Assembly: GCA_001599915.1 (NCBI GenBank)
Contig: BCIG01000022.1
Span: 310,001-374,000 of the forward strand
Direction: 5' to 3'
Length of the DNA stretch: 64,000 bases
Origin: Symbiotaphrina buchneri
Lineage: Eukaryota > Ascomycota > Symbiotaphrinales > Symbiotaphrinaceae
Shown piece after piece: positions 44,061 through 53,357 of the stretch; positions within the stretch are counted from its first letter, which is position 1; every line of letters begins with the position of its first letter. The notes under the pieces were generated by a model, which saw only the letters and a list, made by a program, of their open reading frames with translations, did no database searches and was not told the origin of the DNA. Position numbers and translations under genes: made by a program.

Positions 44061-46470
44061 TCAATCATCTCCCATCCAGAAGGGTATCTCAGAGCCGTAA
44101 AACAATTCCAGCCCGTCATCGTTTAGCCCCAGTGACGGGAACTGAGGTCCAATCCCGGGCATATTCCATTGCGAGTCGGCAAATTGTGAAAAGTCCGAGA
44201 CCGCCCAGTTATGCGACGTAGGATCGGGATTGGGAATGGTGTGGGCCCCTGAGCTTGAGTCATATACAGGGATGGATGTGTCCGCTACATGTACTTGCTG
44301 CGTGTTATCTGCTCTTGTTGTTGAAGGACCCCGTCGCTCTTGCAGCAAGTGAGGGTGCGGTGGAGCTGATGAGCCTGGTCCACTTTGTGGTTGTAGTGGC
44401 CTTATTGAGCTGCTTGATGGAGGTTGTAGCGTATCCAAGCCCAGCATATGATGCTGATAACCAGGTCTGTGCGTTATGATGGCCGGTTCAGATCGTGAAG
44501 CGTCTAGTTGCTGACCTTCATCCGCATTGATACGCTTTGAGCGAGTGCAGCCATCCATCAGGTGGCCACGCAAGTTTTGAATTGCAACACTACAAGCATC
44601 CGGCCAGATACTCCCTCGCAATGTTAAGTGCTTTAGTATTTGCAGGCTACGGTCTGCCATTCTGTGATATTGTTAGGACCTTGACAAGGGTAGAATAGTT
44701 TCTTCTGAATGAATATCCAAGATATACACGCTCAGTAGGTCAACATACCGTATTGCTACTTCTTGCGGCACTTCCTTCTCGTTCGCAGCATAGATCATTA
44801 TAAACGCACTCATCCAGACTGCCCAAGTGAAAGAGGGCCAGAGCAATGGCGTATCCTCGGAAGCATCTTGCCCAGCAGGGTTTGCCTTACTTTCCCAAGA
44901 GGTCAAAGCTTTGTGTAGAGCGTTGATAACTGATCTTGATGCACCTATGCAAGTCTGGAGTGCAGCATTATAAGCTGTACTCCTCTTCGAGGCCGCAAGG
45001 ACAGATCTATTCAATGCGATGATGGCTTCATGTCTGAGGACAACAAGCGTGACGCGATGAGACTGGCTGAAAGGTAGTGACGGAGAGGCATTTGACTCTA
45101 AGTATTCATCGATCTCATTCCACCACTTTGTCAACTTGGCATCGATGACCATGGCCAGGTCAGCTTCAGCATGTGCTTGCGAGACAGGCTTTTTGCGCAA
45201 GTCCATGATCAACCCTCGAATCTGTGCATGTTTTGAAAGAAAAGTAAGAAGATCCAAACGATCGTCCGGTTCTAATGGGTCAGCGGGGCCCGGTCACAAG
45301 CGGACGATATACCCTCACCTGGGAGCTCATGATCCAGTTCTACATGGTGCTCTGCACCTGGATGGCAGACATCCACATCTTCGTCTCGGATTGCCAGAGG
45401 TATGCCGAGTCTTACACAGATGTGTCGATCGATGCAGTAGATCGACCAAAATATTCGTTGTCTGAGCTCTGCTTCCTTAGAGGTAAAAGCAGAATACCGC
45501 GCCGGACAATGATGCAGCCCAAGTTGAAGCGCCATGCGAACGGCAAGACCTTCAACTCGTGAAGCGGCATTGTACCGCAACATGGAAAGCAAGAATAATA
45601 AAACGCTAAGGACGGCTTGCAAGGATTTTAAGGAACTCTCCTCTGATAAGGCGCGTTGCGTGCTCTTGATCGCATCGCTAAAAGATTGGAAAACAAGATT
45701 AGCAGGAACAGGTCGTATATGTCGCCCGGTTTGACGGCGGTCCGCTAAGGAAATGGATATGATCGCACGAAGAACAGTAAGCCTGAAAGTAGTCTCATTG
45801 TCCTGTTCAGAGATACCATTGTGTGCGAGACAGATTCGAAGTACTCGAGTACAGTTGGTGCATGGAGAAAGGGGTAGGCTGGATGCCAGTTCTCAAAGTA
45901 GCTGCGGGTCCAGTCAAGGAGATCCTCAAAGGAGACCGGTCCACTTCCGTCCAATTCATGGGTATTCTGAACTTCGTTTGGCTGCCATAAATACCTCAAA
46001 GCTGTCTTTTTAGCCCCGGCAGGAAGTTGATCATCTTCTCCGGGAACGGCATCACTCTCCGGAGTCTGAACCTGGTCCTGTGCGCGCCCAGGTCTCTGCA
46101 GGGTCGGGGTCTCCGATGTCGATCGACCAAAGTAGAGACTACCCGTAGAACCCGCAGAGTTCGCAGCGTTAGTGCCAGGAGATTCTCTCAGAGATCCAAC
46201 TTCACGAAGCTGCTGTCCCATTGTTTGTAGGAAGACTCTTCTCCTCTTGGCCGGTGGTTCAGCATCTGCAGTATTGTCCGCCATTAATTCTCCTTGGTGC
46301 GGTGTGAAGCTTGCGGTTCTATCTCTGGTGACTAGCCTCTGGATCCCTCGATACCATAGACATGTACTTATGTATTCAGCTTCAGAATAGTAAAGTAGTC
46401 TTTCTCTTCTGACATGAGAGCAGTCACGGTATGTTGTGGTCTTTCGCTCAGGTTGCGCTAAATCCGGCAA
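44061..46470 (-). pseudogene. Fungal-specific transcription factor (middle homology region), apparently decayed
   Basis: First ATG in frame is at 46284 (MADNTADAEPPAKRRRVFLQ). Exons 46284-45319, 45271-44749 and 44661-44061. The middle homology region is well preserved: YFENWHPAYPFLHAPTVLEY, then RAIISISLADRRQTG, LLFLLSMLRYNAASRVEGLA, RIFWSIYCIDRHICVRLG. Two defects are seen. The frame slips by two bases in a CACACA run at about 45819-45826, and exon lengths become a multiple of three only if two bases are removed. Upstream of the ATG (46420-46335), YRDCSHVRRERLLYY and ISTCLWYRGI keep Zn2Cys6 spacing but only two of six cysteines. A sequencing error could explain the slip but not the zinc-cluster loss. 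Confidence 0.6.
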
Positions 46471-46798
46471 TGTTCCCCGCCAAAGCTTAAATCTGGATTT
46501 GCGGGGGATCTACGAGGAATCCTTGCTAACTCCACAGGTCCCTGTACCGTACCTTACATGTCGAAAGACACAATTCCTCATGGCAATGGCAGGAATACAA
46601 AAGCTAATGACCAAAATATAGCTTTAAAGCAGGATTGGTACAGATGTACAAACATACACATCACCCACAACCTCCTTTAAGTCCTCATTGTTGAATCCAA
46701 TGCAGGCCCCGGCGCTGTACCAGAGGATTTCTAAGTGACTTTATACGTAACAGGGTCGTCCAAATCCTACAAGATCCAATTGCTCTTTAACTTTTTGA
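46471..46798. other. Spacer between two regulator genes
   Basis: 328 bases between the compact Zn2Cys6 gene and the decayed factor, both on the minus strand. Nothing further seen. Confidence 0.4.
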
Positions 46799-47918
46799 CT
46801 AGAAGAATTTGCGCCATTGTAGAGATGATAACTGTCTGGATCCTTGAGAACATCGGGGCTCGTCTCCCCTGGCGGTACCGGAAGAATGCAGTAATGATGC
46901 TTCGGACTGCTCTTCCGTAAGTGCTGATGGACCCTGCCCTTGGGGCAGTTGAGTGCTCATGAAGGGCGTAGTGGGTATGCTGCTTCCCCATTGTAGAGGC
47001 ACGTCTGACAATGACCCTTGACTGATGGGCCAGGAAATTGGCTCGTTCTCCCAATTTTGTGCTTCCTCTAGCAGGTTAGACTGCCTGTAGCTAGACGGCA
47101 GGTCTTCAGGTTCACCCTCAGTGTTGTTTGACTCAGGCACCACTGTATACTCTCTGTCAGGCTGAGAGCGTCGTGGTTGTCCAGGAGTGGCTCCCTCTAG
47201 ACCGGAGCTGTTTCCAAATAACGGAGTTCCTAGACCTTCAGAGCTTCGCGATCTTGAAGGGACCGGAGTTCGCCCCTCTCCATTATAAAGGATTGATTGC
47301 CTGTGTTGGAACCAATCTCGCCACTGAGCTTCCGATCCAAGTGGTAGACGCGTCCACTCCGTGACTTTACCTTCTTTTGATTGAGTTGTGCTGTACTCTA
47401 TAAATGTACGAGATATGCCCGAGTGAGCATCCTGGACATCATCCGCCTTGTTTACGTTGTCGATCAGCGACAAGGCCTTGTAAAGGGCAGTTTCTGTCTC
47501 AACAAGCCGCTGCTCCAGTCTGGAAAGATAACCTGTAGGAATACCCCTATCCGATTGTGCTGATCAGAGCCTAAAATGAAAAGTCTCAATGACAGAACCA
47601 ACCTCTTATTAATTTGCGGATACCGACATGTCGCACCTGTTGAAGAGCACTGGGCGCATGATGGTCTGCCAAGGTTTAGTAAACCAATGTATGTATCTCT
47701 GACTGGGTTTACCTGCAGTTTTCGGTCACACTGCGGTGGACGAAAAGTTGTTAGCACACTTCGTAAATATCGTCGCTGTGGGATCTCACCCTGCATTTCT
47801 TTGTACGACAAGGCTCACAAGCGATAGGATTAGATTGCTCCTGATATGACTTTTTATCAGCACCTGTATTGATATATTCAGGACGTGAGATGCATACCAA
47901 AATCTCCGAGTCTTCCAT
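46799..47918 (-). CDS. Compact Zn2Cys6 DNA-binding protein without middle homology region
   Basis: Exons 47918-47790, 47730-47717 (14 nt), 47665-47603 and 47546-46799; 317 residues. The zinc cluster is complete once spliced: ACEPCRTKKCRCDRKLPSC then AQCSSTGATCRYP, spacing C-x2-C-x6-C-x6-C-x2-C-x6-C. A linker and coiled coil follow (KRGIPTGYLSRLEQRLVETE, TALYKALSLIDN), then an acidic, Ser/Pro-rich tail that could activate transcription. Intron 2 fits only as GC...AG (51 nt); using the adjacent GTAAAC donor breaks the KLPSC motif. The gene lacks the usual ligand-region domain, and the adjacent factor lacks a working zinc cluster. A regulator of the nearby permease/lyase pair is a fair guess, not shown. 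Confidence 0.85.
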
Positions 47919-48015
47919 CAATTCAGCGGACAAAGGTTAATCCAAGTGTGGAGACGAAATACGGGGGACCCTAGCTTGGATTTAACAATCTCCGGAGCAG
48001 ACATGTCCGCAGTTA

Positions 48016-48026
48016 CGATCCTCCGG
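48016..48026. promoter_or_regulatory. Inverted copy of the CCGGAGGATCG motif
   Basis: CGATCCTCCGG, the reverse complement of 11 bases of the repeat at 41951, about 100 bases upstream of the Zn2Cys6 start. It could be an autoregulatory site; chance is not excluded. Confidence 0.35.
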
Positions 48027-48304
48027 GAAGGGGCTTGGCGGAATTGCAATCCCGCCCCACAAAATCTGCCCGGGGTATGGATCAACAATTGTAGAATCTA
48101 GCCTACGCAGCGCCCAAAATACTACTTGTCCAGCTCATGCCTAACGGTGTTTTATGTCCAGTAGATATTTTTCGGGCTCTATCGGTCTATTGACTAAAAC
48201 GGGAAAACCAATTCCGAAGCTGCCAGTCCAGAACCAGGCTTCTCTAAGGGGTTTCAAACCCAGCCAAGGCTAGAAAGAGCACGAGTCCTGCCTTTCAGAT
48301 TGAC

Positions 48305-50720
48305 TTACCTGTGAAGCAGACGCCAGAGTCTGGAGCGAGCATTTGGACTAGTCATACCGGCCTCTCGACGTCGTCCAATCGCCGTCTGCTGCCGACCTGA
48401 CAACCTGGAAGGTTTTCCAACTCTGCGTTTATAAGCTGAAAGGATTTTGAGGTATACCAACCGAGTCTGCGGAGTCGGGTCAGATTGTTGCGACCTGCAG
48501 GAAGTTCTGCCAGTGGACACGGCGCTCCTGCGTGGGACTCCCGGCGGAAGAGCGGTCATCTCCCGGTTGCCCACAACCATGGTACAGGCCTCACCACGAG
48601 TCAAGGCAACAGTCATGCAATTGGAGCTTCTGACGAATCTAACAGGCGCTCTGGTTCCTCCAGTATTTACGAGGTCGAGGATAATGACATCAGCTTCGTC
48701 TCCTTGGCTGTCATCAACCGTCGTGACGTGTACATTGGCAAAGCGCCGAGGTTGCCAGGCGTTCAACACTTTGCGCAGTGTGGTAGCCGCTGCCCTGTAG
48801 TAGCAGAGGACGCATATCTCGGAACCTTGATAGTTTCCTTTCGAGAGCATATCCTCCAGCAGCAGACAAATTGCACCGATATGGTGCAAATCTACTTTGC
48901 TGTCACCACCACGTTGCTCTTTGCGTTCATGAAGGTCACAACGAAGCGGAAATAAAGGTAACGTCGTGCTGGGCGAATCTCGGTCAAAAATCTCAACTCA
49001 CGACAGTCGATGTCCTACTCAGGTGTCAGCAATGCTTTATACAGAGTCTAATGGAGCTGGCCGTTCATACACTCCAATACACCTGTCTCACTTCACCAGA
49101 TCCGGATACCCGTTGCACACAGATCTCCTTCAGGAGCTTATTATCGATCACGACACATTTCCACTTACTCTATGTTTCTTCAGCGAGGATCGGAATTATT
49201 GCAAGCAACTGGCTTCCTTCCACTGACAGAAGAATATCACCTTCCGGGAGCTCGGCGCGGGCAGCATCCCGTGCTGCAGTGATATCGGGCTGGGGAGCAG
49301 CTGCGCCAAATGGATATCTGGTCAGCCATCCCCTGTACCACAAGTGGGACTTTCTTGTGTTCGCCGGATTTTGTGTTGTCGGAGCGTCGGTCAAGGGACC
49401 TTCATAGAACTCCCTGTTAGGGAAGCGAGACCTATGAGGAGCCATCCGGTATTGCTGTATCAGTGCGATACATGGGGTCCCAAGTAATAGCAGACGCTCA
49501 AAAGGAGACATTGCACCTTGCTGGGCGAACTCACTGGAGCCAAGGGATGTGACCGTAGGGGGCAATTCGCGAGGGTCACCGACCAGCATTGCGTCTCCCA
49601 TACTATTGACCAGCGGCACGATCGTCTCCCCTTCGGTCGCTTGGCCCGTCTCATCCAAAGCCGTATGCTTGGACTTAAAGGAGTCGTGCGTCAACGCGTC
49701 TGTACCAGCGCCTATGCAAGTTCCCATCACGCACCATGCGCGCCTGAGGTAGAATCTCCTCGCTTTCATCCACGCATAGGCTTCGTCATTCCTGATCTTC
49801 CTTGCATGGTCGTCATCATCATCTGACGTCAAAAGACTTGACGTAGCATTCAGAGCCTTCCGAAGTTCACCAAGCATCTCACGTCTTCTCGAACACGGGT
49901 GATGTTCTGTTTCAACCGCACGTGACGGGCATCATATTCTTTCAGCGACCGGAGGATGTGGCACTTCAACGACAAGTCATCAACATCGCCGTCAGCGGTT
50001 GTTTCCAACCTCATATCGTAGTCCCGATGGAAAGCAGTCGTCAGCTTGGCAGAACTGTCTCTGGTATCTGGCAGCAACTACTTAGATCATTGGTTTGGCA
50101 TGGCTTAAGCTGGCCAGGGATTGCTTCTGAAATACCCCAGGCGGGCCGAAATATGCCACCTCTTTGATGACACGATCTGTGATTTGCTGTCTCACGCGGT
50201 CCGCGATGACATACACAGCGCAATTGCTAGCTGCGCCAACGAAGACAGTAAGTTTGGCATGCTTTATAATGACGATCGCTGCAAGTATCAGCAATGTTTT
50301 GCTTGTTCCCGGTGGTCCCCAAACCGATGATACAAGCCCTTTCTTAAGCAGAAAAGTTTGCGACCTGCATCTTGATCTGGGGTGGGGTTGATTCGACCAG
50401 AGACCAACCTCAGAGCAGCTCGTCCAGCTTTATCTAAGGAGATTGTCGGAGTTAGCCCTTGGATCTTAATTTTGCGCGTCCCTGTAGCAACATCCTTAAG
50501 TCTGAAATTCGTCGCAATTTTGCGAGACAAGACCCCATACATAAACCAGTTGATGGCTCTTATGAGAGGTCTGGTCGAGCTTCCTCTTGGGCCAAAGATG
50601 AACGTTCCAGTGCGCGTTCCTGTTGTAACTAGTCCTTGGAGGCCGCCGACTCTTAATGCATGTATGGGACTCCTGAGCCAACCCCGGAATCCCGAACCGT
50701 ATGCGGTACGAAGCTAGAGC
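48305..50720 (-). pseudogene. UPF1-like superfamily 1 helicase, broken
   Basis: Helicase motifs appear in order on the minus strand but in different frames: Walker A in VWGPPGTSKTLLIL (near 50296-50319), motif II as DETGQ (49655-49641), motif III LVGDPRELPPT, LIQQYRM, motif V HVTTVDDSQGDEADVII, and motif VI VALTRGEACTMVVGN. The N-terminal part (VTTGTRTGTFIFGPRGSSTR, SGRINPTPDQDAGRKL) leads into motif I with a one-base slip at about 50333-50345. Another slip lies near 49875-49882, and a stop follows SHAKPMI near 50082. No intron with proper sites explains these. It is a decayed or very divergent RNA/DNA helicase of the UPF1/NFX1-like group; a fungal accessory gene is likely. Confidence 0.65.
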
Positions 50721-50929
50721 TTTCCCACGGCAGCACTGCTCGGCTGGGGACATTTAGCTTCTGCAAAGACGTACCGAGCTCGCAAGCCAATCACGACGCT
50801 AGCGTGATACTCATCTAATTCTGCCACCTCACGATCAGGCATGAAAAATATGAGAACAAAACGACTTCTATGGATTAATAGAGTCAAATAACCGGCAAAT
50901 TGTCACAAAAACAAGGCACTGTGGCGGAG

Positions 50930-50981
50930 GTTAGATTCCCATTCAATAATCTCAAAAAATCACCACTAACTTGATGTTCAG
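50930..50981 (+). other. Intron-like insert 1 of the tRNA-Ser gene (D-loop)
   Basis: 52 nt: GTTAG start, ACTAAC branch-like box at 50965-50970, TTCAG end 11 bases later. Its removal restores the conserved GAGTGGTTA of type II tRNAs. Boundaries can slide by two bases because AG precedes both junctions. Confidence 0.75.
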
Positions 50982-51020
50982 TGGTTATCGCGTGAGACTA
51001 GAAATCTCATTCCTTCGGGA

Positions 51021-51075
51021 GTTAGTCATCCCTGGAACTCGGTCTTCGGTCAATCATCTAACCTAGCAACTTTAG
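51021..51075 (+). other. Intron-like insert 2 of the tRNA-Ser gene (variable arm)
   Basis: 55 nt: GTTAG start, TCTAAC branch-like box at 51057-51062, CTTTAG end. An earlier AG at 51065-51066 lies only four bases past the box. Ending at 51075 leaves GC before the T-stem, as in yeast tRNA-Ser. Confidence 0.75.
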
Positions 51076-51107
51076 GCACAGGTTCGAATCCTGTCAGTGT
51101 CGAATTC

Positions 51108-51149
51108 TTTTTTGTTTTTTTTCTGGCGTTTTTTTTGGCGCTTTTTTTT
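51108..51149 (+). terminator. RNA polymerase III terminator series
   Basis: Four T runs (T6 at 51108, T8 at 51115, T8 at 51129, T8 at 51142) within 50 bases of the tRNA 3' end, two of them separated by GGCG-type spacers. This supports active Pol III transcription of the interrupted tRNA gene. The remainder to 51406 shows no gene. Confidence 0.75.
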
Positions 51150-51406
51150 GGCTCTTTCTTTTTCCTCTTCAATTCACATCTTTTTTGAGAAGTAACCTAG
51201 TCTTTAGTTGTTACAATTTTATTGACCGTACCCCAGTAGAGCGAGTCGTTCCATCTGGACCACTGTAATTCCACTAAGCGCCTGCCGGAGGAGCGGACAT
51301 CACCTCCCAGCGCCGAATATCCATCGGGTATCTAAAAATGAGCATAGTCATTATTGCGAAAAGAAAATGACGAAAGCAGAGAGCCCAGCACTATCTAAGT
51401 ATACCC

Positions 51407-52636
51407 CTATGATGTGCGGCCACGAGAAGCATTGGCAGAAAGAAACCTCCGCGGTGTTCGCTCAGTAACAGAAATGTCGACTTCATTGTACCAGTCGACG
51501 AACGTGTTAGTACGCTTCGCAGTCTTGTCACCACTGCACTGTGGCCAGAACTCAAAGTCTTTTCCAAGCACGTCATGACCCGTGACGCAGACGCCGAAGC
51601 CGTCCGCAGGATCGGAAGGGCGAGAGTACAAAGCGAAACGTCGCGGATGCTTGCCTTGCACAATATCGTAGCGGACATTGACATGCAGAAGAGTCGTCAA
51701 GCCATACTTGTTGACGATGTGCTTCTTGATCTTGAACTCCATCAGATTCCCTTTGAAGTGAACACGCCCTCCGGAAACGACCAGCTTCACATGACCGCCG
51801 GCCTTTGCGTTTGTGCGCCTGATTTAGGAGCTGAGGTCTGCTTGCGCAAGCTGCGAACGGCGCTTGTGGTGCAGGTAGTATTCTCGAAGTTCCGTGTCAG
51901 CCGAAAACCTGAGCGCCTCAAAGGCCGTTATCGTGTACGGTGACCGGATGAGAGAGTCCAAGGGAAACAAGACGTTCAGACCGCGGCCTTGGAGCGTGGC
52001 ATTGTTGTGTGCCAAAGGTTGCAAGAAGCCAGGAAGCGTCGGCAGGGTTGAGAACAGGACGCAGCACCAGAGCTCGACAAGGCAGACATAATTCGTCGCC
52101 AGAGGGGCGTGTCGAAGCATCTCAGGAAACGTGGCGAGGGCCACGAAGCGTTGCTGCCGGTTAGCTCCGAAGCCAACTCTGTACAACGGAGAGGGATTCT
52201 TGGCTCGATGTGAACCAGAAGAGTGTTCTGATTTTCGCGCGTTGATTCCCTGCGTCACCCTTCTGCCAGGGCGGAATCGAGCCGATGAGCCGACATACAG
52301 TTTGAAGAACTCTGAGTCATGATCATCCGTGATGATGATCATGTAGACTCCAGGCGCGTTCTCGATGGGCTTGAACTCGGCATGAGCAAGGGATTGAACA
52401 TCCCATGGCGTTTCGTGCTTGAAGGTCTGGAGAGCCGACCATAAGCCGGCAAGGATCGTCGTCGCAATGTGGAAAGGTCCGGTCGACTCGATCCACTCAG
52501 ACCAGTGGTCCAGGGAAGCGCCAGCTACGGCGTGGAGGAAGGCCAGCAAGTGTTCTCTGATACTGTATCCAGTTAGTATCACGATCCGCATGAGATAAGA
52601 TAACTCAAGGTTAACTTACACTGCTTGTGGATCCAT
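51407..52636 (-). CDS. GIY-YIG-like domain protein with one in-frame stop
   Basis: Exon 1 52636-52620 (MDPQA-V), 57-nt intron with a full TACTAAC branch site, exon 2 52562-51407; 390 codons in one frame. The stretch APGVYMIIITDDHDSEFFKL then YVGSSARFRPGRR matches the GVY...YVG core of GIY-YIG proteins. A TAA at 51826-51824 interrupts the frame after QADLSS; beyond it the same frame runs 138 more codons (KLVVSGGRVHFKGNLMEFKI, FVDWYNEVDIS) and looks genuine. Thus either the product is the first 251 residues, or this is an early pseudogene. CAA to TAA is a C-to-T change at CpA, the type RIP makes in ascomycetes. Neighbours (broken helicase, interrupted tRNA) mark an accessory stretch. Function unknown. 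Confidence 0.6.
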
Positions 52637-53357
52637 AGAAATTCAGTATACAGTAATTGACTTCTCCATCGAAATCAAGTATATAGTAAGAACTATATAC
52701 TTGAATATAATTTTATATATAATATACGCGCTTTCTTCCACAGCTATACACAATAACACAGTTTGGGGCAAAATGAGCTGTTTAAATAGACGCAGAAGCG
52801 GGGTAACCCCGCAAAGCTCCTGTGAATCGCTCATGTTTGCTCAGGTGAGTATGAGTCAACAGGCAGCAAACAAGCAACTGGCAAACAAATCAACTGTAAG
52901 GTGAATGATTGTGGAAACATTGATGGGAGGTGGAAGATTATGTAGGTAGGTAGGTAGTTACGAAGCAGGTTGTCAGTCAAATGCGCACTTGTGTATGAGT
53001 CGTGACGTATGGTAGAGCAATACTCCTGCATTTGAGGAAGGTATTATGGAGCTGGTGCAAGCTCCTGTAAAATGGTCCGATTCAGGGGTTAGGGGGCCGG
53101 AAAGATCAGATCTGTCTTCCAGGAACGAGCTAGCGTGGTGATTGATTGGCTCGGATCCGATCCGTGACGTGGGAGGCTCTAAGCTCCTAACATCCTCAAT
53201 GACTTGGCGTTGCTGCGATTGCCGGGACTGTTGATTTGCTTCGACCTGCACATCATCGATCGCATTTACTTGACATGCCTCCATGAGAAAGCAGATAGGT
53301 GTCCATTATTGGAGGCATGTCTGCGCACGCCGTCCTTTGATATAGATATACTGCACA
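52637..53357. other. Divergent intergenic region, AT-rich near 52.7 kb
   Basis: Holds the inverted repeat at 52675-52704 and GTAGGTAGGTAGGTAG at 52942-52957. No gene seen. Confidence 0.5.
52675..52704. repeat. Perfect 12-bp inverted repeat with 6-nt loop
   Basis: TCAAGTATATAG / TAAGAA / CTATATACTTGA, 39 bases upstream of the GIY-YIG-like start. A strong AT-rich hairpin; it could be an operator or the scar of a small element. Confidence 0.85.

Larger units (their letters stand above)
50915..51102 (+). tRNA. tRNA-Ser(AGA) interrupted by two GT...AG inserts
   Basis: Exon pieces 50915-50929, 50982-51020 and 51076-51102 sum to 81 nt and fold as a type II serine tRNA. The acceptor GGCACTG pairs with CAGTGTC (one G-U), discriminator G. 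D-arm is GCG GAGTGGTTAT CGC with U8, A14, G15, G18, G19 and A21 in place. The anticodon arm is TGAGA CTAGAAA TCTCA, with AGA at 34-36 after U33. A variable arm with TCC TTCG GGA follows, then T-arm ACAGG TTCGAAT CCTGT. The first insert splits the D-loop (and the A box) between positions 15 and 17; the second sits at the 3' base of the variable arm. There is no insert at the normal 37/38 site. The B box GGTTCGAATCC is intact and T runs follow directly. Confidence 0.85.

Noticed and set aside
51021-51066. Shorter version of tRNA insert 2 ending at the first AG
   Set aside because: Leaves nine extra bases before the T-stem and places AG only four bases from the branch-like box.
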